A stretch of DNA of 64,000 nt, taken from the NCBI RefSeq assembly GCF_019396345.1, contig NZ_JAHKRM010000011.1:1-64000 (forward strand), in the 5' to 3' direction. Of the stretch, positions 34,646-42,476 are shown piece by piece. The DNA is from Nonomuraea guangzhouensis. GTDB lineage: Bacteria; Actinomycetota; Actinomycetes; Streptosporangiales; Streptosporangiaceae. Positions within the stretch are counted from its first letter, which is position 1. Each line of letters begins with the position of its first letter. The notes under the pieces are model-generated. The model saw nothing but the letters and a program-made list of their open reading frames with translations. It was not told the DNA's origin and searched no databases. The position numbers and the translations under genes were made by a program.

Positions 34646-35464
34646 CTAGACCGGTGCCACGTCGATCTGGAGCTCCGTCACCCATTCGGCCAGGTCGTCC
34701 GGGCAGTGCAGATAGACCTCCCTGCCCAGGCCGCTGGCCCGGTAGCCGTTCTCCTCGATCCAGTGCGCCAGCGCCTGGAACGTCGAGCCGACCTCCTCCA
34801 TCGAGCCGTGGTGGATGATCGTCGCCGCCGTCTCGATGCCGGGCAGGGCGACGATCTGGAAATCGTGACGGTCCTCTGGTCCCACCGTCACGGGGAACGC
34901 GGCGTGCACGATGACCGCGCCGTCGTCCTCGGGGATGTAGTACGCGATGCCGGGGCCCGGTGTGGTCACCTGTGCCGCCTCCAGCCGTTCGCAGAGCTCG
35001 CGGTACAGCGGCTGGATGACCGGGCCGATGTCCTCAGCCTCGTAGCTGGCGGCCTTCGCGCTGAGCTCGGCGACCCTGACCGCGGCGACCTGCTTGAGCA
35101 CGACCTCGTCCGTCTTCATGTGCCCCTCCGTCTCGATGCTTCGGAGCCTCGCCTCGACGCCGCGCAGCCTGGCCAGGTCGGCGCTGATCCGCGCCTCCAG
35201 TTGCGCGCGGCGCAGCCGGACCATGCCGTGCAGCTCCTCCGTGCTCACCTTGTCGTCGAGGATCGCCCTGACCTGCTCCAGCGTGAAGCCGAGGTCCTTG
35301 ATCGCGACGATGCGGTTGAGCCTGGACAGCTGCGCCGCCTGGTACGAGCGGTAGCCGGTGGCCGGGTCGACGTGCGCGGGCCGCAGCAGCCCTATCGCGT
35401 CGTAGTGGCGCAGCATGCGCACGGACACGAGCCCGAGCCTGGCGAAGTCTCCAATACTGAACAT
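34646..35464 (-). CDS. MerR-family regulator with GyrI-like effector domain
   Basis: The ATG at 35464, just after GGAGGA, gives 272 aa. Residues 1-70 are a MerR winged helix-turn-helix (FSIGDFARLGLVSVRMLRHYDAIGLLRP, then GYRSYQAAQL). A coiled dimerisation helix runs to about 115. The C-terminal domain (about 120-272) is a BmrR/TipA-like ligand-binding domain with acidic residues such as EDDGAVIVHAAF and HHGSMEEVG. Such regulators twist a long-spacer promoter open when ligand binds. The gene's own promoter has that form (35475-35505), so it is probably autoregulated together with the downstream GyrI-like gene. Confidence 0.9.
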   Translation of the reverse strand: MFSIGDFARLGLVSVRMLRHYDAIGLLRPAHVDPATGYRSYQAAQLSRLNRIVAIKDLGFTLEQVRAILDDKVSTEELHGMVRLRRAQLEARISADLARLRGVEARLRSIETEGHMKTDEVVLKQVAAVRVAELSAKAASYEAEDIGPVIQPLYRELCERLEAAQVTTPGPGIAYYIPEDDGAVIVHAAFPVTVGPEDRHDFQIVALPGIETAATIIHHGSMEEVGSTFQALAHWIEENGYRASGLGREVYLHCPDDLAEWVTELQIDVAPV

Positions 35465-35474
35465 GACTCCTCCA

Positions 35475-35505
35475 GGTGTAGGGCCTGACACGGTGTCAGG
35501 GTCAA
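35475..35505 (-). promoter_or_regulatory. MerR-type promoter with 19-bp spacer and 8-1-8 operator
   Basis: On the minus strand, TTGACC (35500-35505) and TACACC (35475-35480) are 19 bp apart, the stretched spacing typical of MerR-controlled promoters. The spacer holds the perfect inverted repeat CCTGACAC-G-GTGTCAGG (35484-35500). It lies 10 bp before the MerR start codon. Confidence 0.75.
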
Positions 35506-35532
35506 CGCCATGGCGGCGCCCCGCACCTCTGG

Positions 35533-36141
35533 CTAGATCACGACCGCCACTACCACGAGCGCGATCGCTGCGGCGAGCACCGCGAACGAGTCGATCGCCC
35601 AGCTGGCGTGGGCGGGCGGGGCCTCCACGTCGCGGCGCCGAGCCGACTCCGCCCGCTCGGTGATCTGCTCCCCCACCCAGTCGGCGTGCGTCTTACCGGC
35701 GAACGCCTCCGCCGCGGCCTGCTCCGCCTTGCTCAGCGTGGGCTCGGTCTTGAAGCGACCGCGCTGCTGCTTGGGCGCGGCCCGGCGCTGCGCCCTGGCC
35801 CGCTCGCGAGCCGTGCTCATCGGCGTCCACAGCCGCAGCATCTGCTCGGCGCCGTAGCTGACGTTGATGGTGTGGCCCACGACCACGTCGTTGACCGACG
35901 CCCACGGCACGAACGTCGAGCGGAGCGGGTTGCGCCCCTCCAGCCCCTCCTCGGTCACCACGGTCGCGGGCCGGAGCGCGACCAGGTAGACCACGGCGGT
36001 CAGCGCGCCCAGCACGGCACCCGCCACCAGCGAGGGCTTGCCGTTGTAGCGGGCGGTCAGATCCCAGACGTTGAAGGCGACGAACGCCAGCCACACCCAC
36101 CCGAGCACGAAGGCGGTCTTGGAGCGATAGATCTGTTTCAC
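35533..36141 (-). CDS. PH-domain-like membrane protein
   Basis: The GTG at 36141 overlaps the stop of add (GTGA) and gives 202 aa. Two membrane helices at about 10-50 are followed by a bacterial PH-like beta domain (ALRPATVVTEEGLEGRNPLRSTFVPWASVNDVVVGHTI), a basic helical linker (about 120-150), and a last membrane helix at the C terminus. The layout matches the small PH-domain membrane proteins common in actinomycetes, whose function is unknown. Translational coupling to adenosine deaminase is probably historical rather than functional. Confidence 0.8.
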   Translation of the reverse strand: MKQIYRSKTAFVLGWVWLAFVAFNVWDLTARYNGKPSLVAGAVLGALTAVVYLVALRPATVVTEEGLEGRNPLRSTFVPWASVNDVVVGHTINVSYGAEQMLRLWTPMSTARERARAQRRAAPKQQRGRFKTEPTLSKAEQAAAEAFAGKTHADWVGEQITERAESARRRDVEAPPAHASWAIDSFAVLAAAIALVVVAVVI

Positions 36142-37211
36142 GGCTGCCACTTCATCCGTGCGAACCCGGGCTTGATCACACCGTTGATCAGCGCCAGCCG
36201 TTCGTCGAACGGGATGAACGCCGACTTCATCGCGTTGACCGTGAACCACTGCAGGTCGTCCCAGCCATAGCCGAACGCCTCCACCAGCTTGTCGAACTCG
36301 TGCGACAGGCTGGTGCGGCTCATCAGCCGGTTGTCGGTGTTGACCGTCACCCTGAAGTGCAGGCCGCGCAGCAGCCCGATCGGGTGCTCGGCGATGGAGT
36401 CGGCGGCCCCGGTCTGCAGGTTGGAGGTGGGGCACATCTCCAGGGGGATGCGCTTGTCACGGACGTACGCGGCCAGGCGGCCCAGCTTGGCCGAGCCGTC
36501 GCCGGACACCGAGATGTCGTCGATGATCCGCACCCCGTGCCCGAGCCGGTCGGCGCCGCACCACTGGATGGCCTGCCAGATGGACGGCAGCCCGAACGCC
36601 TCACCGGCGTGAATCGTGAAGTGCGCGTTCTCCCGCTGCAGGTATTCGAACGCGTCGAGGTGCCTGGTGGGCGGGTAGCCCGCCTCGGCACCGGCGATGT
36701 CGAACCCCACCACGCCGACATCCCGATAGCGCACGGCCAGCTCGGCGATCTCCATCGACCGCGCCTGGTGCCGCATCGCGGTCAGCAGCGTGCCGACCTT
36801 GATCTCGCGCCCCGCGGACCCCTGCCTGAACCCCTCCAGCACCGCCTCGACCACCTGATCGAGGCTGAGCCCCGTGGTGGTGTGCTGCTCGGGCGCGAAC
36901 CGCACCTCGGCGTAGACGACCCCATCATCGGCGAGATCCTCGGCGCACTCGGCGGCGACGCGGATCAGCGCCTCGCGCGTCTGCATGACGCCGACGGTGT
37001 GCTGGAACGTCTCCAGGTAGCGTTCGAGCGAGCCCGAGTCGGCCGCCGCCTCGAACCACTCCCGGAGGTTGCCTGCGTCGGTGGTGGGCAACTCGCCATA
37101 GCCGCTGTCGCGAGCCAGCTCGACGATGCTCTCGGCCCGCAGGCCGCCGTCAAGATGGTCATGCAGCAGCACCTTGGGCGCCCGTCGGATCTCGTCAAGC
37201 GTGGGCCTCAT
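36138..37211 (-). CDS. add: Adenosine deaminase
   Basis: The 357-aa metal-dependent hydrolase has the full set: HDHLDG (zinc His17 and His19), GFDIAGAEAG, HAGEAFG (zinc His and catalytic Glu), LGHGVRI (His) and TVNTDNRL (zinc Asp). It turns (deoxy)adenosine into (deoxy)inosine, feeding PunA encoded 5 kb away. It lies at the head of a two-gene minus-strand unit and is divergent from the Nudix gene across 64 bp. Confidence 0.95.
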   Translation of the reverse strand: MRPTLDEIRRAPKVLLHDHLDGGLRAESIVELARDSGYGELPTTDAGNLREWFEAAADSGSLERYLETFQHTVGVMQTREALIRVAAECAEDLADDGVVYAEVRFAPEQHTTTGLSLDQVVEAVLEGFRQGSAGREIKVGTLLTAMRHQARSMEIAELAVRYRDVGVVGFDIAGAEAGYPPTRHLDAFEYLQRENAHFTIHAGEAFGLPSIWQAIQWCGADRLGHGVRIIDDISVSGDGSAKLGRLAAYVRDKRIPLEMCPTSNLQTGAADSIAEHPIGLLRGLHFRVTVNTDNRLMSRTSLSHEFDKLVEAFGYGWDDLQWFTVNAMKSAFIPFDERLALINGVIKPGFARMKWQP

Positions 37212-37275
37212 CCGCCCATGATATGCGCCTCCGGCCCACGAACTTTTCGCTCCGACACGGCGGCATACTCATCGA

Positions 37276-37671
37276 ATGACCATCGACAAGATCGCCTGGG
37301 TCCACCTCCAAGACGGCAAGATCCTCAGCACCCGATCACGGGGCAAGGACGCCTACTACATCCCCGGCGGCAAACGCGAGCCGGGCGAAACCGATCTCGA
37401 CACCCTCATCCGAGAGATCGACGAAGAACTCGCCGTCGCCATCATCCCGGCCAGCGCGACCCACTTCGGCACCTTCCAGGCCCAGGCACACGGCCACGCC
37501 AACGGCGTCACCGTCCAGATGACCTGCTACACCGCCGACTACCGAGGAACACCCACCCCGAGCAGCGAAATCGAGGAGCTCACCTGGCTGACCTACGCCG
37601 ACCGGGACCGCGTATCCCCCGTCGACCAGATCATCTTCGACCACCTGCACCAGACGGGCCGGCTCACCTGA
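37276..37671 (+). CDS. Nudix hydrolase
   Basis: The 131-aa protein contains a perfect Nudix box, G-x5-E-x7-R-E-x2-E-E (GGKREPGE followed by TDLDTLIREIDEEL), at about residues 36-57. Nudix enzymes cleave nucleoside diphosphate compounds, often damaged nucleotides. The short length and YYIPGGK start resemble house-cleaning or dCTP/8-oxo-type enzymes, but the substrate is open. It fits the nucleotide-metabolism setting. Confidence 0.92.
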   Translation: MTIDKIAWVHLQDGKILSTRSRGKDAYYIPGGKREPGETDLDTLIREIDEELAVAIIPASATHFGTFQAQAHGHANGVTVQMTCYTADYRGTPTPSSEIEELTWLTYADRDRVSPVDQIIFDHLHQTGRLT

Positions 37672-37715
37672 GAGCAAGCGTGATGCGTGAGACGGCCGGC
37701 TGACGTCCCAGGAAA

Positions 37716-37842
37716 CCGGCCAAGAACACGCCGTAACGGCGCCCGGCCCCGTGCGGGTCAGAGGCCGTCTCCCTGGAGGCCCTCAACCACGTGCGGCGTT
37801 TGGCGGTGGGGCGGCGGTGCCGTAAAAGAAAAAGTATTCAGA
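37716..37842. repeat. Dispersed intergenic repeat, copy 1
   Basis: This convergent gap shares blocks with 49933-50105. Shared blocks include GGCGCCC-(G/A)-GCCCCGT, CCAAGAA, CCTGGA followed by GGCC, GGTGGGGC, and GCCGTAA with an A-run before ATTCAG. Both copies lie between the stop of a plus-strand gene and the stop of a minus-strand gene. No gene is visible in it. Confidence 0.5.
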
Positions 37843-38188
37843 TGCGGTTCGCGGCGTCCGGGGAGAAGGCGGGCAGGCAGACGGCGATGTATTCGGCGCC
37901 GTCAGGACCCGTGCTGTAGCGGATCTTCTCACCCGGCTCCGTCACCACGGACTGCCCGGCAGTCACCTCGACGGTGCCGTTCGCGTGTTCGACCAGGAGC
38001 GTGCCGCGCAGTACGACGGTGTACTCCGTGAACGACGGCGTTTGGGCGGGCTCGTCCCAGCCGGGCGGGGCGACCATGTGGGCGATGGAGACCGCCTCGT
38101 CGCCGCTGTTCACCCGCCCCACGTGCTCGTCGATGAGCTTGCCGCCGGGCACCGGGATGCGGGTCGCCGCCTCGATCTTTCTTACCAC
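37838..38188 (-). CDS. Small cupin protein
   Basis: The 116-aa product is a single cupin beta-barrel: strand pattern with TEYTVVLRGTLLVEH, a G-x-V-x-V-T-A-G-Q turn and a PGEKIRYSTG segment, similar to EutQ-like or generic cupin-2 proteins. The metal-binding His set of motif 1 is incomplete, so metal binding is uncertain. Its GTG is 4 bp after the stop of the lipoprotein gene, so they are co-transcribed. Function is unknown. Confidence 0.75.
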   Translation of the reverse strand: MVRKIEAATRIPVPGGKLIDEHVGRVNSGDEAVSIAHMVAPPGWDEPAQTPSFTEYTVVLRGTLLVEHANGTVEVTAGQSVVTEPGEKIRYSTGPDGAEYIAVCLPAFSPDAANRI

Positions 38189-38192
38189 CAGG

Positions 38193-38849
38193 TCAGTGTG
38201 CCACGTCGATGACGAGCCGGTCAGGGCCGGTCTGCTCTTTCAGGTCGAACGCCGCCTGGTGGTCGAGCACGAGGCCGACGCCGACGTAGCCCTCGAAGTC
38301 GCCGGTCTTGACCACATGCGTGATGTTGCCGAGCTTGGCCGGGAAGACGGGGCCGCCTTTCCAGGTGGGCGCGCCCTTGGCGTCGTGGGCCTCGGCGGGG
38401 TTGAGCAGGATCTGGAGGTACGCGCCGCCGGGGACGTGGAAATTCTTGCCCGAGCCGTCCTGGAGCAGCTTCGCCACCCATTGGGCGTTGTAGCCGGGCA
38501 TGGCGCCTTTGAGGTCGATCACCACGCGGTCGTAGGTGTCATGAGCGGCGTATCGGACGCCCAGCACGATCGCGGGGTCGCCGCCGCCGTGATCTACGTC
38601 CACCTCGACCTTGCTCGTCGACGTCGACGATGACGACGACTGCTGCTGCTTGACGTAGCTCGGCGTAGGCGCACTACTGACCGTCGTCGATGGAGTGGCG
38701 GCGGCCTTGGGTATCGCACTCGCGGTGGTGCCGCCCGATGGGGTCGAACCGCACGCGGTCAGTACGGCGAGACAGGCGACGGCGACGAGAGCGGCGGCGT
38801 GGGCTGGTCGGAGCCCAGACGAATGCCCGGGCGCGGATGACGGGCGCAT
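38193..38849 (-). CDS. AMIN-like-domain lipoprotein
   Basis: The ATG at 38849 gives 218 aa; another Met lies 11 codons upstream. A signal peptide ends in the lipobox LTAC (LAVLTACGS), so Cys is lipidated at the outer membrane face. A Ser/Thr/Pro/Gln-rich tether (about 35-80) leads to a C-terminal beta domain (HDTYDRVVIDLKGAMPGYNAQWV through DRLVIDVAH) typical of the actinobacterial AMIN-like family. AMIN domains often bind cell-wall or envelope partners. It precedes the cupin gene by 4 bp. Confidence 0.82.
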   Translation of the reverse strand: MRPSSAPGHSSGLRPAHAAALVAVACLAVLTACGSTPSGGTTASAIPKAAATPSTTVSSAPTPSYVKQQQSSSSSTSTSKVEVDVDHGGGDPAIVLGVRYAAHDTYDRVVIDLKGAMPGYNAQWVAKLLQDGSGKNFHVPGGAYLQILLNPAEAHDAKGAPTWKGGPVFPAKLGNITHVVKTGDFEGYVGVGLVLDHQAAFDLKEQTGPDRLVIDVAH

Positions 38850-38885
38850 ACCAGAGTGATTCCCCAGTACAGGGGCCCACAAGCA

Positions 38886-38916
38886 GGCCCCGCGCGGTGG
38901 ACCACCGCGCGGGGCC
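38886..38916 (-). terminator. Hairpin terminator after the DHA2 efflux gene
   Basis: A perfect 13-bp GC-rich stem (38886-38898 with 38904-38916) has a 5-nt loop. It lies 14 bp downstream of the efflux gene stop. The following T content on the minus strand is low (TGCTTGTG). Confidence 0.7.
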
Positions 38917-38930
38917 GGACAACGAATCGG

Positions 38931-40337
38931 TCAGACCGTCTCCAAGACCTTCCCGTCCTCCTGCTCGGCCACCGCCGGCTTCCGCGCCCGCAGTCCGGTG
39001 GCCGAGATCGCCACCCCCACCAGCGCCAGCACCAGCGACACCACGATCGCCGACCGCAGCGTGTCGATCGACAGGGTGGTACCACTTGAGGAGAGCACCG
39101 CCGAGACCACGGCGAGCACGATCGCGCCGCCCACCTGTCCGGAGGTGTTGAGCAGCCCGGAGGCCAGCCCCTGCTCGTCGTCGTTCACGCCGTTCGTGGC
39201 CTGGATGTTCAGCGGCGCGAACGACAGCGCGAACGCGATCCCCAGCAGCAGCATGCCGGGAATGACCAGACCGCCCAGGCTGGGCCGCTCGTCGATGCCC
39301 AGGAACATCGCGTAGCCACCGGCCAGCGCGGCCGCGCCGATGGTGGACAGCTTGGTGGTGCCGAACCTGTCGGCGAAGTCGCCCATCTTGGTCGAGGTGA
39401 TCGCGACGAGCAGTCCGGCGGGCAGGAACGCCAGCGCGGTGCCCAGTGCCGACCAGCCGAGCAGGTTCTGGAAGTACTGCATGGCCACGAACTGGAAGGC
39501 CACGTAGGAGCCCATCAGGATGAGCAGCCCCAGGTTCGCACGGACGAGCGAGCCCGAGCGCAGGATGCCGAGCCGCACCAGCGGGTGCTTCATCCGGAGC
39601 TCGGCGAAGACGAACAGGCCGAGCAGCGCGGCGACGGCGACCAGCGAGCCGATCGTCCGCACCGAGGCCCAGCCGGCCTCGGGCGCCTGGACGACGGTGA
39701 AGACGAGCAGCAGCATCGAGGCGGTGATCAGCACGGCGCCGATCAGGTCGTGGCCGCCTTCGGCCCGCTCCTCCTCGCCACGCGGCAGCACCTTGAGCGC
39801 GGCGACCAGCGCGATGATCGCGACCGGTACCGGCATCAGCAGCGTCCACCGCCAGCCGATCTCGGTCAGCAGGCCGGACAGCACCAGCCCGAGCGAGTAG
39901 CCACTGGCGCCACACGCGGTGAAGATACTGAGCGCCTTGTTGCGCTCAGGGCCCTCGGGAAACGTGGTCGTGATGATCGAAAGCGCGGCCGGCGCGGTGA
40001 AGGCGGCGCCCACCCCCTTCACGAACCTGGCCACGATCAGCAGAGTGCCGTCGTCCACCAGCCCACCGAGCAACGACGCGATGGCGAAGACGCCCAGCGC
40101 GACCAGGAACACCCTGCGTCGCCCGAGCAAGTCGGCGGTCCTGCCACCCAGCAGCAGAAGACCGCCATAACCGAGCACGTAGCCGCTGACAACCCACTGC
40201 AGAGAAGAGGTAGAAAGGCCCAGGTCGTGCTGGATCGCGGGCAGCGCCACACCGACCATCGACACATCAAGGGCATCAAGGAAGATCACTGCACAGAGCA
40301 CGACGAGCGCGCCCCAACGGGATGAAGAAGAGGACAT
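38931..40337 (-). CDS. DHA2-type MFS multidrug efflux transporter
   Basis: The 468-aa protein has about 14 hydrophobic helices, the DHA2 hallmark D-A-L-D-V-S-M-V-G-V-A-L-P in helix 1, and the loop GGRTADLLGRRRVF. Helix 5 carries the antiporter-like G-x-x-x-G-P/G pattern (GASGYSLGLVLSGLL). Such pumps export drugs or dyes using the proton gradient. It is divergent from a MarR regulator with a palindrome between, the classic arrangement for a substrate-induced pump. Confidence 0.92.
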   Translation of the reverse strand: MSSSSSRWGALVVLCAVIFLDALDVSMVGVALPAIQHDLGLSTSSLQWVVSGYVLGYGGLLLLGGRTADLLGRRRVFLVALGVFAIASLLGGLVDDGTLLIVARFVKGVGAAFTAPAALSIITTTFPEGPERNKALSIFTACGASGYSLGLVLSGLLTEIGWRWTLLMPVPVAIIALVAALKVLPRGEEERAEGGHDLIGAVLITASMLLLVFTVVQAPEAGWASVRTIGSLVAVAALLGLFVFAELRMKHPLVRLGILRSGSLVRANLGLLILMGSYVAFQFVAMQYFQNLLGWSALGTALAFLPAGLLVAITSTKMGDFADRFGTTKLSTIGAAALAGGYAMFLGIDERPSLGGLVIPGMLLLGIAFALSFAPLNIQATNGVNDDEQGLASGLLNTSGQVGGAIVLAVVSAVLSSSGTTLSIDTLRSAIVVSLVLALVGVAISATGLRARKPAVAEQEDGKVLETV

Positions 40338-40366
40338 GGGTCAGTACACTACATGCATCCGCATCT

Positions 40367-40380
40367 AATGCAAACGCATT
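40367..40380. promoter_or_regulatory. Candidate MarR operator
   Basis: AATGC-AAAC-GCATT is a perfect 5-4-5 inverted repeat between the divergent efflux and MarR genes. ATGC half-sites recur nearby (ATGCATCCGCAT at 40353-40364 and TTGCAT at 40389-40394). On the minus strand TTGCAT is followed 16 bp later by TAGTGT, a possible promoter for the pump that the palindrome overlaps. Confidence 0.6.
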
Positions 40381-40424
40381 TAATTCCGTTGCATAAGATT
40401 TAGCGAGGTGGTAACCTCCGCGTC

Positions 40425-40817
40425 ATGGACGAGGAGTTCGTGGTCGGGACCTGGCACTACGTCCTGGCCAAGCACGCCAAGGCGATGTGCTCGCTGGAAC
40501 GCGAGCTGGGTGACAAGCACGGCCTGGGGCCGAGCGAGTTCGAGGTGCTGGACCGGATCGTCCATCACGACAGGGAGCTCCGGATCCAGGAGCTCTGCGA
40601 CGAGGTCCATCTGAGCCAGAGCGCGCTGTCCAGGGTCGTGGCGCGGCTGGAGAAGTCTCAGCTGGTCTCGCGCGGCGTGTGCGCCCAGGACCGCCGTGGC
40701 GTCTTCGTCTGCATCACCGACGCGGGCAGAGAGCGCCACCGGGAGGCTCTCCCGACGCAGCGCGCCGTGCTCGCCGACGTGTTCGCCGACGCCCCCGCCC
40801 TCGCGGCTAGGCCGTGA
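40425..40817 (+). CDS. MarR-family transcriptional regulator
   Basis: The 130-aa protein has a winged helix-turn-helix: LGPSEFEVLDRI, then IQELCDEVHLSQSALSRVVARLEKSQLVSR and the wing DRRGVFVCITDAG. N- and C-terminal helices would form the dimer. It is slightly shorter than the usual 140-150 aa, with a brief last helix. It probably represses the divergent DHA2 pump. Its 3' end overlaps the convergent deoA stop by 11 bp. Confidence 0.9.
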   Translation: MDEEFVVGTWHYVLAKHAKAMCSLERELGDKHGLGPSEFEVLDRIVHHDRELRIQELCDEVHLSQSALSRVVARLEKSQLVSRGVCAQDRRGVFVCITDAGRERHREALPTQRAVLADVFADAPALAARP

Positions 40818-42081
40818 TCCGGTCCATCACCAGGGGCAGCACCTCGGTGCTCGCCGGCCCGACCTCGTAGCCACCCCGCAACGCCTCCAAGGCCCGTTCG
40901 AAGCGCGCCGTCTCGTCCGCGTGCAGCGTCATCAAGGGCTGCCCCGCACGAACGAGGTCCCCCGGCTTGGCATGCACCATGATCCCCGCGCCGAACGACA
41001 CCGGATCCTCCTTACGAGCCCGGCCCGCCCCCAACCGCCAGGCCGCCAGACCGACGGCATAGGCGTCCAGCCGCGACAGGACCCCCGAGGCAGGCGCCTC
41101 GACCACCATCGTCTCCGCCGCCTTGGGCAGCACCGCGTCCGGATCGCCGCCCTGGGCGGTGATCATCCGGCGCCAGGCGTCCATGGCCGAGCCGTCCGCC
41201 AGCGCCTTCGCCGGGTCCGGGCCGGAGATCCCGGCCGCCTCCAGCATCTCGCGCGCCAGCCGTACGGTGAGCTCCACGACGTCCGACGGGCCGCCGCCCG
41301 CCAGGACCTCGACCGACTCCTGGACCTCCAGGGCGTTGCCCACAGCGCGGCCCAGCGGGCGGTCCATCGCGGTGAGCAGCGCGACCGTGCGCACGCCCGC
41401 GTCGGTGCCCAGCGCGACCATGGTCTCGGCCAGCTCGCGGGCCCGCTCCGGCGTCTTCATGAACGCTCCGGAGCCCACCTTGACGTCGAGCACCAGCGAC
41501 CCGGTGCCCTCGGCGATCTTCTTCGACATGATCGACGAGGCGATGAGCGGGATCGACTCGACCGTGCCCGTGACGTCGCGCAGCGCGTACAGCTTCTTGT
41601 CGGCCGGAGCCAGGCCCGAGCCGGCGGCGCACACGACCGCGCCCGCCGACCGCAGCACCGAGAGCATCTCGTCGTTGGACAGCGAGGCCCGCCAGCCGGG
41701 AATGGACTCCAGCTTGTCGAGCGTGCCGCCGGTGTGGCCGAGGCCGCGGCCCGACAGCTGCGGGACGTAGGCGCCGCACGCGGCCACCAGCGGGGCGAGC
41801 GGCAGCGTGATCTTGTCGCCGACGCCGCCGGTGGAGTGCTTGTCGGCGGTGGGCCGGTCGAGCGCGGACCAGTCCATCCGCTCGCCCGAGCGGATCATCG
41901 CCTGCGTCCAGCCGGCGATCTCGCGCCGGTTCATGCCGTTCAGCAGAATCGCCATGGCCAGCGCGGACATCTGCTCGTCGGCGACCTCGCCGCGGGTGTA
42001 GGCGTCGATCACCCAGTCGATCTGGGCGGCCGTCAGCTCGCCACCGTCGCGCTTGGCGACGATGACCTCGATGGCGTCCAT
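40807..42081 (-). CDS. deoA: Thymidine phosphorylase
   Basis: The ATG at 42081 (TGATG overlap with the cdd stop) gives 424 aa. It has the family signature region around LSGRGLGHTGGTLDKLE and the phosphate site KHSTGGVGDK. Ser/Lys residues of SIMSKKIAEG and the C-terminal barrel-sandwich domain complete it. It splits thymidine (and deoxyuridine) to base and deoxyribose-1-phosphate. It is the last gene of the nucleoside-uptake operon. Frames extending upstream to 42216 lie inside cdd. Confidence 0.95.
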   Translation of the reverse strand: MDAIEVIVAKRDGGELTAAQIDWVIDAYTRGEVADEQMSALAMAILLNGMNRREIAGWTQAMIRSGERMDWSALDRPTADKHSTGGVGDKITLPLAPLVAACGAYVPQLSGRGLGHTGGTLDKLESIPGWRASLSNDEMLSVLRSAGAVVCAAGSGLAPADKKLYALRDVTGTVESIPLIASSIMSKKIAEGTGSLVLDVKVGSGAFMKTPERARELAETMVALGTDAGVRTVALLTAMDRPLGRAVGNALEVQESVEVLAGGGPSDVVELTVRLAREMLEAAGISGPDPAKALADGSAMDAWRRMITAQGGDPDAVLPKAAETMVVEAPASGVLSRLDAYAVGLAAWRLGAGRARKEDPVSFGAGIMVHAKPGDLVRAGQPLMTLHADETARFERALEALRGGYEVGPASTEVLPLVMDRITA

Positions 42082-42476
42082 CAGGCGGACCTGGACAGGT
42101 CGTCGGGACCGAACGCGTAGGGCAGGATCTCGGCCATCCGCTTCGGCCCGTCCACGGTCTCGACCAGCAGTTCCTCGCCGCCGAACTCGAACAGCAGCTG
42201 CCGGCAGCGCCCGCACGGCATCAGCAGCTCACCGTGGCCGTCCACGCAGGTGAAGGCCACCAGCCGGCCGCCGCCCGACGAGTGCAACGCCGAGACCAGC
42301 CCGCACTCGGCGCACAGGCCCAGGCCGTAGGAGGCGTTCTCCACGTTGCAGCCGGTGATGACGCGGCCGTCGTCCACGACCGCCGCCGCGCCGACCGGGA
42401 ACTTTGAATAGGGCGCGTACGCGTTGTGCATGGCCTCGACGGCCTCCGTGCGCAGGCCGTCCCAGTCGATGTTCAA
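42081..42476 (-). CDS. cdd: Cytidine deaminase
   Basis: The TTG at 42476 is preceded by GGGGGGAA and overlaps the permease stop in TTGA, giving 131 aa. The zinc-site motifs are complete: NVENASYGLGLCAEC (Cys ligand and catalytic Glu next to it) and PCGRC (two Cys). AYAPYSKFPVGAA is the substrate-binding N terminus. It is the homotetrameric short type. It converts (deoxy)cytidine taken up by the transporter to (deoxy)uridine, a substrate for nucleoside phosphorolysis. A 561-aa frame running into the permease region is a shadow. Confidence 0.95.
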   Translation of the reverse strand: MNIDWDGLRTEAVEAMHNAYAPYSKFPVGAAAVVDDGRVITGCNVENASYGLGLCAECGLVSALHSSGGGRLVAFTCVDGHGELLMPCGRCRQLLFEFGGEELLVETVDGPKRMAEILPYAFGPDDLSRSA

